Shown here: positions 51,324 through 64,000 of the stretch, piece by piece
How positions within the stretch are numbered: the stretch's first letter is position 1
How the letters are laid out: each line of letters opens with the position of its first letter
Assembly: GCA_013397115.1 (NCBI GenBank)
Contig: VWZW01004383.1
Location: forward strand, 365,735-429,734
Source of the DNA: Edolisoma coerulescens
Taxonomy: Eukaryota; Chordata; Aves; Passeriformes; Campephagidae
Length of the DNA: 64,000 bases
Direction: 5' to 3'
The notes under the pieces: generated by a model
Told to the model about the DNA's origin: nothing
Seen by the model: only the letters and a program-made list of their open reading frames with translations
Database searches by the model: none
Program-made: the position numbers and the translations under genes

Positions 51324-52482
51324 CCTCACAACGAGCAAGACAGTAGTCTCCTACTATAGATGTGGGGCTTTCACCTGAGTTGCAGGACACCCAGTGAGTG
51401 TTTTTGATTTGCAAAGCTGCAGAGTTCCCATAGGACTAAGACAGAGAGTCTTGCCTGAGTATAGACAGGTGTCCAGACAAAGTGCTTGGTGTATGAAGTC
51501 TGTCAATGTGTCTGTGGCCTGAAGGAGGCAAACAAGGCTTAGGCCAGGTCCCTGGTGTCCTCATGAAGGGCTGTTTGGGGAGTCTGTAAAATTAGCGTCT
51601 GATCAAAACCAGGAAGACTTCTGCTTAATCCAAAGCTGCCATTTGTCCGTGTATCCTTGCTGATTCAGGAAATCAGTGCAGTTTCTTGAAAACCTTTTAC
51701 CAAATGCTCCCAATTAGCTCTAAAGTTTCCTCAGATTTTTGACAAGTGTCATACATAAAAAGTAGTTACAGAAAACTTGATCTTTCAGGTTCATGGGGAT
51801 TTTTTTAGGAGAAACTTTGAAAACTTTCTTAGGTATGTTTTTTTCTAGCAGATCTGACAGTGGGACTGCCTTTGTGTTCACGAATCCTGTTCCTTTGGAT
51901 GGCAAGAAAAGGTGATTTAAAAAAAAAAAGGAATTTTAGCCTTCAGGGGTCATAAAACTGGATGGGCTCAGAGGAAGCTGCTGTACTATGCAAAACAGGA
52001 GGTGAGGTGAAAGAACATAATAAAAGCACCTACAGAGTATAGTCTTTACACTACTGTGGCAATCTGTGTCTGAAACTGGATTTAACAGTGTTTTCCAGCT
52101 GAGTGGTGCAGTTGGCCATCAGGAGCCTTTAGACTTGGATGTGCTTCTTATATATCAACAGACCCAGAGAATTAACTAGTTGGTATTTGCTTAATAGCTG
52201 TACAGGTGTCAGAGGGAAATGACAGATAATGTCTCTTTCTTCCACTTTCCCTGATGGATATCCAGTGTTTGCACATTGGGTGTTTTTGTTTGGTTTGGCA
52301 ACAGGCTTTTGCGTTAGAGAAGCACTGGCTTGCTGTTAGCACTGGGACTGCTGGTCTTGTTTGCAGCCACCTGAAAATGTTTACATCTCAGGCAGGAAGC
52401 TGGAGCACAGTGATGGGGTCTGCTTAATGCAGTGTAGAACACCAGCAGCCTGCGCTAGCAGGGAACTTGCATGCTGGAGTGC

Positions 52483-52505
52483 GAGAGAGAGAGAGAGGGA
52501 GAGAG
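52483..52505. repeat. (GA)n microsatellite
   Basis: About eleven GA units with one GG interruption. Confidence 0.9.
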
Positions 52506-52822
52506 CACTGTGGGAAAACCTAGTAACCTGGCACAAGCAGCAGGTATCTGGGTGAATTACTGGGTGCTGGCCACCCTGCAGTATCCTCCTGCCCATGGTC
52601 TCCTACCCTGCAAACCCCTTAAATGTTAGGTACCAAGTAGCCCCTTGAGCTGCCTTTCCTCTTCTATTCCAAATGGCAGGGTGAAAGCATCCAGCATGGC
52701 CTTTCCAGTTCAGGTCTTTCTCTGAGTGTGAGGTTTCCTGGCTTGGCGTTGAAATGGAGCTGGCATCAGGTTCTAAGTACGCATACTTTTAAATCTGGAT
52801 CTAAGCACTGGAATAGAGTGGA

Positions 52823-52859
52823 TCCTTATTCCTATCCTTATTCCTATCCTTATTCATAT
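52823..52859. repeat. 12-bp minisatellite, ~3 copies
   Basis: The unit CCTTATTCCTAT is repeated in tandem nearly three times; the last copy changes to CCTTATTCATAT. Confidence 0.9.
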
Positions 52860-53029
52860 TGCACTTGCACCAGCAAGGGAACGATAAAGTCGATAACCAC
52901 CTATAGCACACACAGTGGATGATTTCTTAGCTCTGGGCTTTGCCTGGCTCTAATTTTAATAACAAATGTATGTGCAAGTGAAAACTAGACGCTATGCTGG
53001 CACCAGGCAATTTAGAACTAGAGAGGCAG

Positions 53030-53312
53030 AGAGTAATAGGACTAAAGTGGTTTTAAACTAAAAGATGAGAGATTTAGATTAGATGTTAGGAAGAAATACT
53101 TTTTGCTGAGGATGGCAAGGCACTGGAACAGGGAGCCTAGAGAAGCTGTGGGTGCCCCATCCCTGGAAAAGTTCAAGGCCAGGCTGAATGGGGCACAGAG
53201 CAACCTGACCAAGTGGGAAGTGTCCCTGCCCATGGCAAGGCATGTTGGAACTAGATGATCTTTAAAGCCACTTCCAACCCAAACCATTCTGTGATTCTAT
53301 GATTTTATGATA
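53030..53312 (+). mobile_element. CR1 LINE 3'-end fragment
   Basis: The + strand shows GGTTTTAAACTAAAAGA, TTAGATTAGATGTTAGGAAG, GGCACTGGAACAGG, GGATGATCT-like AGATGATCTTTAAAG, CCAACCCAAACCATTC, and a terminal TGATTCTATGATTTTATGA, in the order of a CR1 3' end including its octamer repeats. It is about 280 bp, so heavily 5'-truncated. The minus-strand open frame at 53042-53287 is antisense to it. Confidence 0.93.
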
Positions 53313-54906
53313 ATTACTGAATTTTACCTTCGTTTCCATAACAACATCTTAGGATGCAGCAAACAAGATTATGAAGTGGATTCTGGTTCCAGTTCTGCTT
53401 ATAGAGCCCCAAAATATCTCCATTCATTTGTGCCAGCCTCATTATTCAATTCATAGAGTGGCTAACTGAAGCTTTCATCTGGCTTTCCTGACTTCTTTTA
53501 AGAGGCAATAAGAGAAAAAGACCATGGAAAGGAAAAAACAATTGGAATTCTGACCTAAAATTCTAACTAGGCGAATAAAAAATTAATTATTTAAGAAGAT
53601 GAGATATCCACAGGTTGCTGTTAAGTGAGTTAGTGTCTGAATTTATAGCACACTGGTTAATCCTTGATAATTGTTTGTGTACCTACTGTTTTAGCGCAGA
53701 AAATATAAAGTGTGTTCCTATTCAGTAAAAAGTGCAGACAGCCTTACAAGGCTGACAGAATGGATGAATTTAATAAATGAACATGCAGAAATAGTATCTA
53801 CTTTGCCCTGTTTGAATTTATTCTGCCTTTTAGGGTTAGACCAGAAACCTCTGGCCTCATGATTCATAAGAGAGACCACAGTACTCTATATGCAGTCAGA
53901 AATGTGTGTGTTGAACACCAGAGTGCTCTTTGTTGCACTCAGAATAAAGCTCCACTTTGATGGATCATGTTCTGCTCATAGGGCTGGTAAGCAAATCTGG
54001 TGGGACTGTCTCCTGAAGGAAATGCTTGAGTTTCATTGAACTTGAGGAGATGAAGAAGGTTCAATTGACAGGACACTGGCCTTGGACAGGAGTAACAGAG
54101 GTTCAGGCTTCCAAATGACCACCTGAGCAGTGATCCTTGCATTGCTCCAACTACCTCACTCTGAAATAGGGTTAAAAGCATAGAAAATTAATGCATCCAA
54201 ACTGTTAAGCCTGTGAGAGGAGACACATGAGTACTGCAGATAAGCTGGAGCACTGTGGGCTGAAAAATGCCTGTGAATATGACCTTGGAGACAGGATCGG
54301 TCCTGAGCAAAGAGAACAAGACCAAGAACATGCAGAAGAGAAGTCTCTCCTGGCGTGGCGCTTGTTAAAGTTGGAGTCATGGCAGGCACATTGCCAGTGC
54401 ATGCAGTTGTCACCATGCTAGGGAAGTAAATAAGATGGCTTGCTCCAGATCTTATTACAGACTGGTAGTTTCTGCTGCCCCTCTTGTCAAATGACTTGCT
54501 TTCTTTGAGAGAAAAACCTCATTCATCCCCATGTGACTCGAGTCACTTAGGGAGAACAACATGGAAAGTCACTTGTGCATGTTCACCTGTATGTAAATAG
54601 TCATGGCTGCAAAATTGTTACCAAGAGTTATTTGGGACCACCAGGTTTCTTTGATGTCTCTGTGTGTTACAGGCACAAGCAAATATGTTCATTTTATAAA
54701 AATAGGGTGCTGTCTGCATTTTTAGGTTTTCGTTTTATTTTGCATTTTGCCCTCAAACTGTCTTCACAGTTCTTCAGCATCCTACTTCCTGGCGTATTTT
54801 CACATCACTGTTTAGTTAACAAGGCTAGGAGCTAGAGCATTCACCATACAAACTCATCCATTTTAAAGATGCTGGCTAGTAGCTCTAAAAGGTCAGGATA
54901 CTTAGA

Positions 54907-54968
54907 TTTTTCCTGTCTGATAGCGGTCTAGCTGGGCTTTTTCCTGTCTGATAGTGGTCTAACTGGGC
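54907..54968. repeat. Exact 2 x 31-bp tandem duplication
   Basis: Copies at 54907-54937 and 54938-54968 both read TTTTTCCTGTCTGATAG onward. They differ at only two sites, both transitions (C/T and G/A). There is no third copy. Confidence 0.9.
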
Positions 54969-55702
54969 TGAGCCACCTCTGAAACAACAACTGTGTCCTG
55001 TGCAAACATTTCTTCTTTGAAAGCCCCTGCAAATGTCCTCTTCCCAATTTTATCTTTTTTCTGGATTATCACCGCCCTCTAACTTTGGCTCCAAGAGCTA
55101 GAGATTAAAAGAAAAGAGAAGGGTTGCATCCACCTAAGTTGTGTTTGCCCTGTTCCTTCTCATCTGCCATGCCTGGGTCCCTGAAAAGGACTCATCTTCA
55201 GGCTCTCCTCACTTGGAATAGGGTAGCAGCGCTGCATTGGTGTAGTGAAGCAGCAGCACTTTATTTCAATTAAAGATTGAGTTCTCTCCAGCACAGCAGA
55301 ATTCATGCAAGTCCTTGAATTCAACTGGTTTTAGCCTTGCTGAATGCATTTTGCTTTGTAAAGTGAATTCACTAATCCTTGCTGTGATAAGAGGAATTTT
55401 GGAACCATCCTACCCTGCACACACTCCTGAGTGAATGTGATATTGTATACGAGATCACACCAAATCTCAGAAGTACACCATGAATGTTTACTGTGACTTA
55501 ATTCCCCATTAGTTCCAGCTATGCAATGACTATTTTTTCATCCCTTTAAAAACCCTCTTCCTCCTGACTGCATTTCAAGGTAGGTGTGAGATAATTGACC
55601 ATACCACCATTTAATTTATAACTTCGTCAGTCATTCAGTGAGTCATGACTTCATTATTGCAGGAATGCAACCCACAAACAGATTTCCCCCTCTGTGTCCC
55701 TG

Positions 55703-55832
55703 NTCCCAAAGAAAGCCTTGGTGCCACATTGCCCAATAGACAATTATAGACCATGTTTCCACCCAGGGCTTCTGTTGCTGCACTCTCTGCCTGACGGGTT
55801 TTTTGTCCGGGGTTCCACACACCCTCCCCCCN
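55703..55832. other. Ambiguous bases (N) at 55703 and 55832
   Basis: Single N characters occur at 55703 and at 55832, the latter just after a run of C. They mark unresolved bases in the assembly and make any reading frame across this stretch unreliable. Confidence 0.97.
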
Positions 55833-58800
55833 GTATTTTTTTGTATTCTGGTGCTTGCAGCCTGAGCATGCAGAGGCACCTTGGAATTAAGTGTCCCAAA
55901 TCTACCCTTGTGTTTTTGCTTTCAACCATTGTTTATGCAGTAGTCAAAAGAGACAAATGGTGTGAGCACAATCAGCAAGATCACACTGGAAATTGCTGCC
56001 TCCTCCTCTCTTCTTCCAGTCAAAAACAACAGTATTTGTAACCAGAGAAAGCCTTATGCAACACAGAAGCATCTCAAGTATGGTAAATGACTTCCAATTG
56101 TTCCATGTGTCTAAGTAATTCCTGGTCCCTCACTTCTGATATATTTGGTAATTATTATTAAAACGATCACTTATTCTTATTCTATTAGTGTCTGGATGTT
56201 TTGTGTGGACAGTGTTTAGCACACTGCAGACATATTCTCTATCCTGAAAACTTTGGAGCCTCTTTCAGTATTTAAAAATAAGAACACATGATGAAATTAG
56301 GGATGGGATAGATGAAAAGTCCCAAAGGGGAAATAAATGTATTTTTTCTATATGTTTCCAATCAGCAAAATTGAGTGGGTTGCAACAGGTTTCTGATCTT
56401 CAGTGTCTCCTGACTAATTAAAATCTTTCAAAAGGAAGCTCCTCTTCCCTTTCGAGCTTTGTTGAGAAAGTACAAATCGTGCCATTGGAATGACTTTTTT
56501 CAAGAAGTGGGATGAACCTTCTGGTCTGTCTGGAAGACCTCAAAGCACCTCTGGATGGACAGCCCACTTTACAGGCTAGGATCTGGAGCCAGGTTTTACA
56601 AGAATTGACAGGTAATTTTGAAGTCCTTATTTAGGTCCTAAATTGGACACACTTGGATTTTGAGAGAAAAATATTATTTAAGCATGTATTTTGGGATAAG
56701 TCTTCTCACCTCCCTGTTTAGAATTTAAAAAACCCAACCAAACAATTCTAAAATCTTAGACTTGAATGCTCCTATTCTTAATGAAATTAGATGTATATTA
56801 AAGCACTGTCTGTCTCCTTATTTTTCATCATGTCCCCCGAATTTGCCCTTTCCCCCCCTCACTTTTGTCTAGAAAAGACCTCTAGAAAAACTAATAAGGA
56901 TAGACTTTTAAAATCTCCACCATAAGACAGTTTCTTGGAGATTTGTTTATTTACTCATTCAGGTGATTGCGTTCCTAGGACTTCTCTTCTGCTAAAACCT
57001 GAATTGGTTTTAAATAAATCCTGATGCTTTACACCACAGATGTGATGGCAGTATCACTGGGATATGTTTCAGATCATGTGCTAGGATCTGTATTTTACTG
57101 CTTGTGATTAATCCCGTTGTTGCATGTGCAGTGCAGTCACGTCATCAGTTTGCTGTCATAAACATGTCTGTCAAAGCTTGGACTTCATGTATGTTATTTA
57201 GGATACAGGAAGGAAAATGGTCATGGGTCACTGTGGAAAGGCAGGAAAAATAAAAGGATGAGCACCAAAGTATCTGGAGTTGGCACATGGAATCGAGGGA
57301 ACAAAACTGGGACGTGGGACCTAGGGTTATATTAGAAGCATAAGAAGACTTTCAGCCTATACTTACAAGGAGAACAAAATAGATTACATATAAATCTATA
57401 GAAGAAAGCTGTCTGACTGTTGAGAAGTCTCATTTTGCAAACCATTGACTGTCATTCAAGAAAGAACTACTTATGACCTTATTCTGTCAAAAAATTCTTG
57501 AAGCAAAAGTTTGCATGGGAGAGTCTGTAGAGCAGAGGAAGGAAAATCTTCAGGACCAGGATTATGCTTTATGGCTGAAATAGGTGACACTGTTGGACTC
57601 ATCAGGTTGCTCCTTTGATAAGATACTGAAAAGTCAGAGAATTTTCTGCAGTAATAGCAGCACAAAGAGTAAAAAACATCACCAAGCCTGCAGATCCTGA
57701 AATGAGAAAATGCCAAAAGAAACAGAGATTTTATTTCTTCAGCTGTTATCATGAGATCACAATCCTGTTGAGCAGTAAAGCAATGCTGTTTTCTAAAATG
57801 AGCCACAAATTAAGTGATCAGAGGCAAAAGTTTTTCTGGTTTTTTATTTTCTTAGTTTTTTTAAAGTGACTAGTTCACCCTTGGTGTCAAATCCCTGTTT
57901 TGGGGTTTCTAGTGAGATGCACATCCACTGGGTCTGATTTTTTTTCAGAATGTGTTTAACACTTCCACTCCTTCCACCAAAGCCATATTTCGGGTTGTGT
58001 AACAGCATCAGAAGTTCTATAGGGATTTCTTCTGGAGCTAATATACAAACAGCAGTCTGAGGGCTCCAGCTCTTAAAAGTACAGAGGACCTTAAATGGAT
58101 GGACTGGGATAACTGGGATGGAAAGAGAGAGACATCTGTTGAGTCGTTGAAAAGACATATGCTCCCAGCACTTCCTTTGTCATACATTTTGGAATTTTTT
58201 TTGCTCTGAGTTTACCATTAATATTTAATTTAAAACCAAATTTGGATTGTTGACAGAATTATAACTTGCAAATGGACACTTCTCCCCTCCTCCTTCCCAG
58301 TTTTGTCTGGGCAGTGCTTGCTCCCCCATTTCCTCCTCCTGCTATGTACCAGCCTATGTACCCTGGTTGTGCTGGAGAAAGGGGGACCTCACCTTGGCTT
58401 CGGCCTTATGTGAGAGGACAAGGCTGGCAGGAGAGTGGGAAGGGGTGGTTTGCAAGTTGGTAACATCTTGCTCCTCCTGTTCTCCTTCAGGATTGTAATC
58501 ACGTTTATATTGGATGGAAAACGTGACTTTATTTGTGTGTGTGTGTTTGTGCATGAACACTTAATGACATTTCAAGGCATCCGACAAAAGCTTAATTCCT
58601 TGGACTGGTTTAGTCAAATAATAAAATGACTTGACATAAGTACAATTGAAAGCAGATGTGGAAATATGGACTTTTAGCAGTCATTCTGCCCCCCCTCCCT
58701 GCCTTTTTTCTCTTTACTCTCTGTTAATGCCAGAAATATTTTCATTTTTGTTTCCTACTTCCTATCTGCAGAACAAAGCCTGGGGAGGATGAGTTCTGAG

Positions 58801-59220
58801 GCAAAGAACTAAAGGGTATTCATTTCGCATTTCAATATCTCCTTGTAAAATTTCCACCTTTTCTGAGTTCATTTTCCATTATGAAGGAAAGTTCCTCTCC
58901 CCTCATCCCGGACTCATCTGCTCTGTTATATAATCATTCCTGTCCACAATGGCTGTTTGCTGCTCTTGCTTGAATCTGAAATTGTACGTTACGTGTTGGG
59001 CTCAGCTGAGCAAGCAGCCTACAATATGTTTTCACCCCTCCCCTCTGGCTGGGCTAAGTGTTGGATTGAAGAAATTGTAAAGATGCAGAAATGAAATTGT
59101 AAAATTTGCACATGGGCAAAAGGTGGAAGGGTTCCTTCCCTGATTTTTACACTATAAAATACATAGTCTTTATGGCTGCTCCTTAGCCTGAAAGGAAGCG
59201 GATGAAAGCATCAATGGTGA

Positions 59221-59598
59221 TCATAGAATCATTGAATAATTTGGGTTGGAAGTGACCTTAAAGACCATCTAGTTCAAATCCCCTATGCTGCAGGGACACC
59301 ATCGAGGTTGTTCAAAGCCCCATCCAACCTGGCATTAAACACTTCCAGGACTGAGGCATGCACAACTTTTCTGGGCAACCTGTTGCAGTGCCTCACAGTA
59401 AAGAATTCCTTCCTAGTATCTAATCTGAATTTATCCTCCTTCATCTTAAAGCCATTACCCTTTTCCTATCACTATATGCCTTTGTAGAAAAGGTCCCTGT
59501 CCAGCCTTCTTGTAAGCCCCCTCTGGGTACTGAAAGGCTGCTGTAAGGTCGCCCCAGAGCCTGCTCAACAACCATCCCAATTCTCTCAGCCTGTCAGA
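59221..59598 (-). mobile_element. CR1 LINE 3'-end fragment, about 380 bp
   Basis: The + strand reads TCATAGAATCATTGAATAA, then TTGGGTTGGAAGTGACC, CATCTAGTTCAAATCCCC, GGGCAACCTGTTGCAGTGCC, AAGAATTCCTTCCTAGTATC and TCTCAGCCTGTCAG. This is the reverse complement of a CR1 3' end with its octamers. The 5' truncation falls near 59598. The coding remnant is not intact. Confidence 0.93.
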
Positions 59599-59641
59599 AG
59601 CAAAAGTATTATAAGTATTATTACAAGAGCAAAAGTATTAT
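59599..59641. repeat. 14-bp direct repeat bordering the CR1 truncation point
   Basis: AGCAAAAGTATTAT occurs at 59599-59612 and again at 59628-59641, with AAGTATTATTACAAG between. A local duplication. Confidence 0.85.
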
Positions 59642-62600
59642 CAGCTGCTTAAATGTCAGCAGTGGCTTTGTTAGTGGAACAGCTCTTCCCAATGTGTAAA
59701 ACCAGTGTGACTGGAAAAATTTAGGGCTTGGAGTAACAACAATGGCAGTTTAAAGTTAACATTGATTTTCTTGAATCTTCAGCCATGCCAGCATCATGGT
59801 ATCATTGTTCACACTGTTTTGGGAAGAAGTGAGACTTATAAAAACTATTATCATCTTTGATTTCGTCATCTTTTAAAAAAAGGGGCTTGTGTACTTTAGG
59901 AGAGTAAGATACTCTGTTCCCATTTCAGTGGGATTCAAGCACAATATCCTGTCAAAATCCCAGCCTGGAGCTTTAACTGAGGTCTTTTAGTATCAAGATA
60001 TTTGTGTCTGTCTATCTTTCCTCTGATTTTTGAGCTTTTTGACCATTGGGGAAAAAGACAAATATAACCAAGAGGGCTGAAAGTCTCTAAGTTGTTTATG
60101 GTGCCGTAAGTTACATGAAAATGGGTGGTCAGTTAATGGAAAAGCTAAGAGTGCTTGCAGTGCTAACATAGAGGCTGCAGCACACAAAATGTTGCCATCT
60201 GAACTTGTCCTATCCTAGAATCCAAAGTCAGCCCCATGTCCACCAGAACTGAGGGCCAGTGCTTTCAGCTGCCCATGAGATTGAGATTTGGTGATTCCTT
60301 CCTTCAAAGCTGAGGTGAGTGGTCTATGTATGAAGAGGACTCAAGTCTGATTTTTGAATTCTGAGCATTAGTTTTACTTCTTCATCTGGGGCAGAGTGGG
60401 CCTGGTTTCCAAGAGCACTGAGACTACAGAGCTCCAACTGCAGGCATCAGTAGTCATTGTTTTTAGAAAGTGTCCATTAATAAGCTGTGTTAGTAATACA
60501 ATGCCAAGTTTAAAAGCAGCAGATAGTATCTGAGGTGAGATCCTCATTTGAATTATGGAAAGTGAAATACATGGGCTGAAGTGCTCAAAAATTAATCTGA
60601 GTACAGGAAAGCATCTGAATGTATTCAGAGTTTAGAAAAAAGTGATGGGGAAGGATGGTTGGTGAAGCCAAAAGACCAACTGCCAGAAATATGTCAGGAG
60701 GATAATCTGACAAAGAGAGTTCAGCAGAGGTGTTAGTCCTGCAGAAAAGTGATGAAGAGAAGAGTGTAAGTTAAACAGCCTACTTCTTTAGTGTACAACT
60801 GCATGTGATAGGCACATCTAACACTCCCAAAAGACACCCGTCTGTTTCAAGCAGGACTGCAGCATGGAAAGAAAGTCTAGTATTAGACCAAACATATGGA
60901 AAGCATTCTTCTAGCCCATCTTTTCTTGCCCCGTGGATCTTATAGCTCCTCCAGGCTGCTGGCCAACCTGAAAACAGTGTTGAGGAGGCATCAGAGTTTG
61001 TGTTGGGTATCTGTTGTGTCAGGTGTCTTGAGTTTACCCAGGTTAGCATGCACCTCCTTGCAATGCACTGCACAGCTGGAATTATCAGTTTGAGCCATGG
61101 AGACAGTACAAGCTCCAGAGAGCGGAAGTCAAGAGTGTACTTGGTAAGTGTAACCCCATGCTCAGTTTAGAATACTCATTTCAAGAAATGAGATCTTCTC
61201 ATGAATGTTTGTAGTACCTTGGAAGAGGTTAATGCTTTATTAAACAATCCCTTATGTTCTTTAAATTAGCAATAGTAATTTGTTAAATGGTAGGAATCAA
61301 AATTTCTGAGCTACTGACTTTATTGTTGCTTTTTTCAGGTAAGATTCATACCATCCTTTTCAATACCAGTAGTGCTAAAGAGACAGATCTTACATTCCTT
61401 CAGGATACTGCAACAGGATGTGAGTATTTATAAAGTTAATAATTATGCTTACCTGTGTAACCACAAAGCATCTTGGGATTGGCCTAGAGAGACAAAAGTT
61501 TAAATCCCATCTCTCAAATTTATCTTCCAAACATGTCAGTAAAACTATCCACTTGTGAAACTCTGCATGATTCAGCTTGCAGCATTGCAATTTCTACACT
61601 GTGCACAAACTTATCAGATTTGTGTGGACAAAACAGAGGTTTGCACAGTATTTATGGAAAGTTCATCTGTATGTTTTCTTTTTTGCCATATCAAAATGTC
61701 AAGAATGTCCATCAGCTTTTCACATGTACACACTGTTCTAAGGTTTGAAAACATAATCAGTGGAGGCACGTAGTCATCAGGTCCATCAGTTTGTTTCGTC
61801 TTCTGTGGGCTTCTGTGTAGTGTAGACCTTAGGTAAGTTTTCTTCAGAGCATTTGTTAAACATGTAAAAGTCAAGTATGTGGCTCTGTTTCCTACACTGG
61901 GCTAATTTGGTATTGTAGACTAAATGTGTAATGACAAACTGAATGTTGTCTCCTGCTAGGGGGTAAAACAATGTTGGCCATAAATATTCTTGGTTCTTTG
62001 CTGAAGGTGGTAAGCTTATGGCTGAGAAGAAATTTATCCCACTGTTGAAAGAATCCTACAAAGTCAAAACTCTCTGGATCAGGACTCAAGGCTAAGTGTG
62101 TTTTAGCTGGAGTGGCAGTGGGAAAAAAACCGCCATGAACTGAAATGCTAGGTAGGTCTTCATATGATGCTTACTCTTTTTTATTCTTTGCAAATAACAT
62201 GGAAGTATAATTGTGTCCCTAAACTATTAATACTGGCCCTTGCTTGCAACATTTGACCATCAAGTCCTCTAAGAAGTCAGTTTTGACCTGACTTTTGAAG
62301 GAAGATTTCAGAACTCCTTACAATATGTGTTTGTCTTATTTCCATTTGTACCTCCAGGTCCGGAGACTTTCATCCCAGAGTTACTTTTCTCTCCTAATCA
62401 TCCCCCACACTTCCCTTTTCCAGGCCTTTCCATCTCCGTTACACTACTAATCATGCTTCCATAGAGAGGTACGTACAGTGGGTGCTCATTCTACTACTTG
62501 TCTCCCACAGCCTCTCCCTGTGAAGGCCTTCATTTGTGTCTGTTCCCTTCCACATCCTTCCTCCCATTATTCGGGAAAGTATTTGTTGGTGGATAGTAAT

Positions 62601-64000
62601 AAGCTCCATTGGAAAGATGGGATGGAAAGAAAGGAGGGAGTGATACTGTTTTTTCAGAAAGCATTAATGAATGTTGTCAGCCAAACCTTTGACCTGAGAG
62701 GGAGTGGTGGAAGCACAAAGCAGATGACGAAGGTTCCTTGTGTTCCCCATTACGGTTGTGCTGGTTTTCCTTGGCTGGGAGCATCTGGAATAGTCTCTAA
62801 CATTTTTAATTGAACAAATGCAGCATTCTCAAGCTGTCGTGTGACAGACAAACAGGCAGACAAACCTACAAAGAAATGCCATAAATTTGAGTGTGTGGGT
62901 TCACAAGATTGGTCAATTATTCACAACTAGAAAAATAAGGTTACATAAATGGTCAAGATTTTTTGGGAGTGACTAATTGTTTTAGCTGTCTTATGCTTTG
63001 GATGATCCATTAAAAATACCTTAAAAGGGCTTGTGCTTTGGCAAACAAGTTTCCATAATTTAAAAATTGAAGGTCCTTACAGATATGATGAACAACAAGA
63101 AAACCCAGAGGTTATCAAAATCAGTTATCATCTAAAAGTGCTGACAGCAAAGTTATGCATAGGGGCATTGTTTTCTGGTTTATATCAGTCTGTGAATCCT
63201 CTTCACATGTTTGTATACAGACTTTACAAGTAAATGTTAACAGTATGTTTTATAAGTGATGTTGTATGTGAAAGCACTTTACTAGAAGCAGACACAGTTG
63301 TAATGGTCTGAAAGCTTGGGAAAGGAGGCTTAGAAAGAGCTCATCTGTTAGGTCTTGAATGCAGAGCTGTTTACTCCCCAGACATAAAGTATTTTAAGAG
63401 GGAATGGGGCATTGCTGGTGTCTGAAGCATGGGAAAAGCTGGGTGCAGGCCTTAGTAGGCCTTTTTTAGGGTCCCTATAGAACAGGGGTTGCCTGGGGGA
63501 GGCAGGATTTCTGTGGACACAGCCACAAACTGGTCACTTGCAGCACCCTGGGAAGAGGCTGAAGAAAAGCAGCCAAAAGGTCACACAATCCATCCAGCTA
63601 AACAGTCCTGGTGGGTGGCAGTCTGAAATAACTCCTGAGCTATTAATTAGGAAGATGCTCTTCCAGGTTCCGGCTGAAGTCATAAGACATGCCGAGGCAA
63701 GGAGCCAGAAGATCAAAAGGACACTAAATATTTTTTTAAAAAACCATTCTGTGGAGAGAGAGAGGAGAGAACTGTCCGGGTATGGTTCACACAGGATGTG
63801 CTAATGGGGCTGGGCTTTGCTCTAGGATGTGAGGAAGCATAGTCTGCCTGGCCCTGCTCTCCTTGGTTTTCACCTAAGTATTCTTTTTTTTTTTGACTTT
63901 ATCTTTTGTCCTAGCTTCTCTTATAAAACTTTCATGCTGATAGTATTTTTTTCTCTCAGTGTTAGGGTAGACCAGTATCTTGATTTGAAAACGCTGTGTG
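59642..64000. other. Intergenic region to the window end, no gene seen
   Basis: No exon, RNA gene or mobile element was recognised in these 4.4 kb. An 88-codon open frame at 63538-63804 is rich in basic residues but matches no family I know and has no supporting splice or promoter signals. Confidence 0.55.

Larger units (their letters stand above)
42703..53029. other. Intergenic region, no gene seen
   Basis: Apart from the ancient CR1 at 46930-47225 and the simple repeats listed, I recognise nothing. The longest open frame (45616-46092, minus strand, 158 codons) shows no known domain and overlaps another open frame on the opposite strand. Exons of an unannotated noncoding RNA cannot be excluded. 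Confidence 0.6.
53313..59220. other. Intergenic region, no gene seen
   Basis: No coding exon, RNA gene or mobile element was recognised. It contains the 31-bp tandem duplication at 54907 and two ambiguous bases near 55.7-55.8 kb. Confidence 0.6.

Noticed and set aside
53042..53287. 81-codon minus-strand open frame
   Set aside because: It is antisense to the CR1 3' end at 53030-53312.
63538..63804. 88-codon basic open frame near the window end
   Set aside because: No family match, no promoter, acceptor or poly(A) context. Kept only as a note.
25159..64000. INHBA coding exons
   Set aside because: Expected as the next gene by synteny. The long second coding exon with its cysteine-rich mature domain would give a large open frame, and none is present.
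1..64000. tRNA, rRNA, CRISPR, operons or phage-like modules
   Set aside because: None seen. The window has vertebrate intron/intergenic character, and its repeats are LINE, LTR and simple repeats.

Overview
The window reads as vertebrate nuclear DNA, most likely from a bird. It is AT-rich, has almost no coding sequence, and its recognisable repeats are CR1 LINE 3' ends (ending in ATTCTATG-like octamers) and solo retroviral LTRs of two kinds that I recall as common in avian genomes, probably non-galliform ones. All repeat-family statements come from recall of consensus patterns; nothing was searched.

One protein-coding exon is supported: the terminal coding exon of SUGCT (mitochondrial succinyl-CoA:glutarate CoA-transferase, formerly C7orf10) on the + strand at 24815-24978. 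It is followed by a short 3' UTR and poly(A) signals at 25132 and 25183. Bases 1-24814 are therefore read as the 3' part of the last SUGCT intron; I found no earlier SUGCT exon. In that intron are a nested pair of solo LTRs (outer 17568-18991 on the minus strand, inner 18196-18542 on the plus strand, both with target-site duplications), a sense-strand solo LTR about 2 kb before the terminal exon (22303-22856), a CR1 scrap, and a homeodomain/octamer-motif-rich stretch near 20.2-20.6 kb that may be a conserved regulatory element.

From about 25.2 kb to 64 kb I see no gene. In other vertebrates SUGCT is followed by a gene-poor interval leading to INHBA and GLI3, and this window is consistent with entering it. 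The interval holds four CR1 copies (41818-42702 minus, ancient 46930-47225 plus, 53030-53312 plus, 59221-59598 minus), possible relics of an old palindromic dispersed element, microsatellites and minisatellites, a purine-rich tract, a few striking small palindromes or hairpins, and two ambiguous N bases.

No operon, phage, CRISPR, tRNA, rRNA or multi-gene system is present. The most interesting structures are the LTR-in-LTR insertion, the sense LTR beside the SUGCT terminal exon, and the candidate noncoding regulatory blocks.
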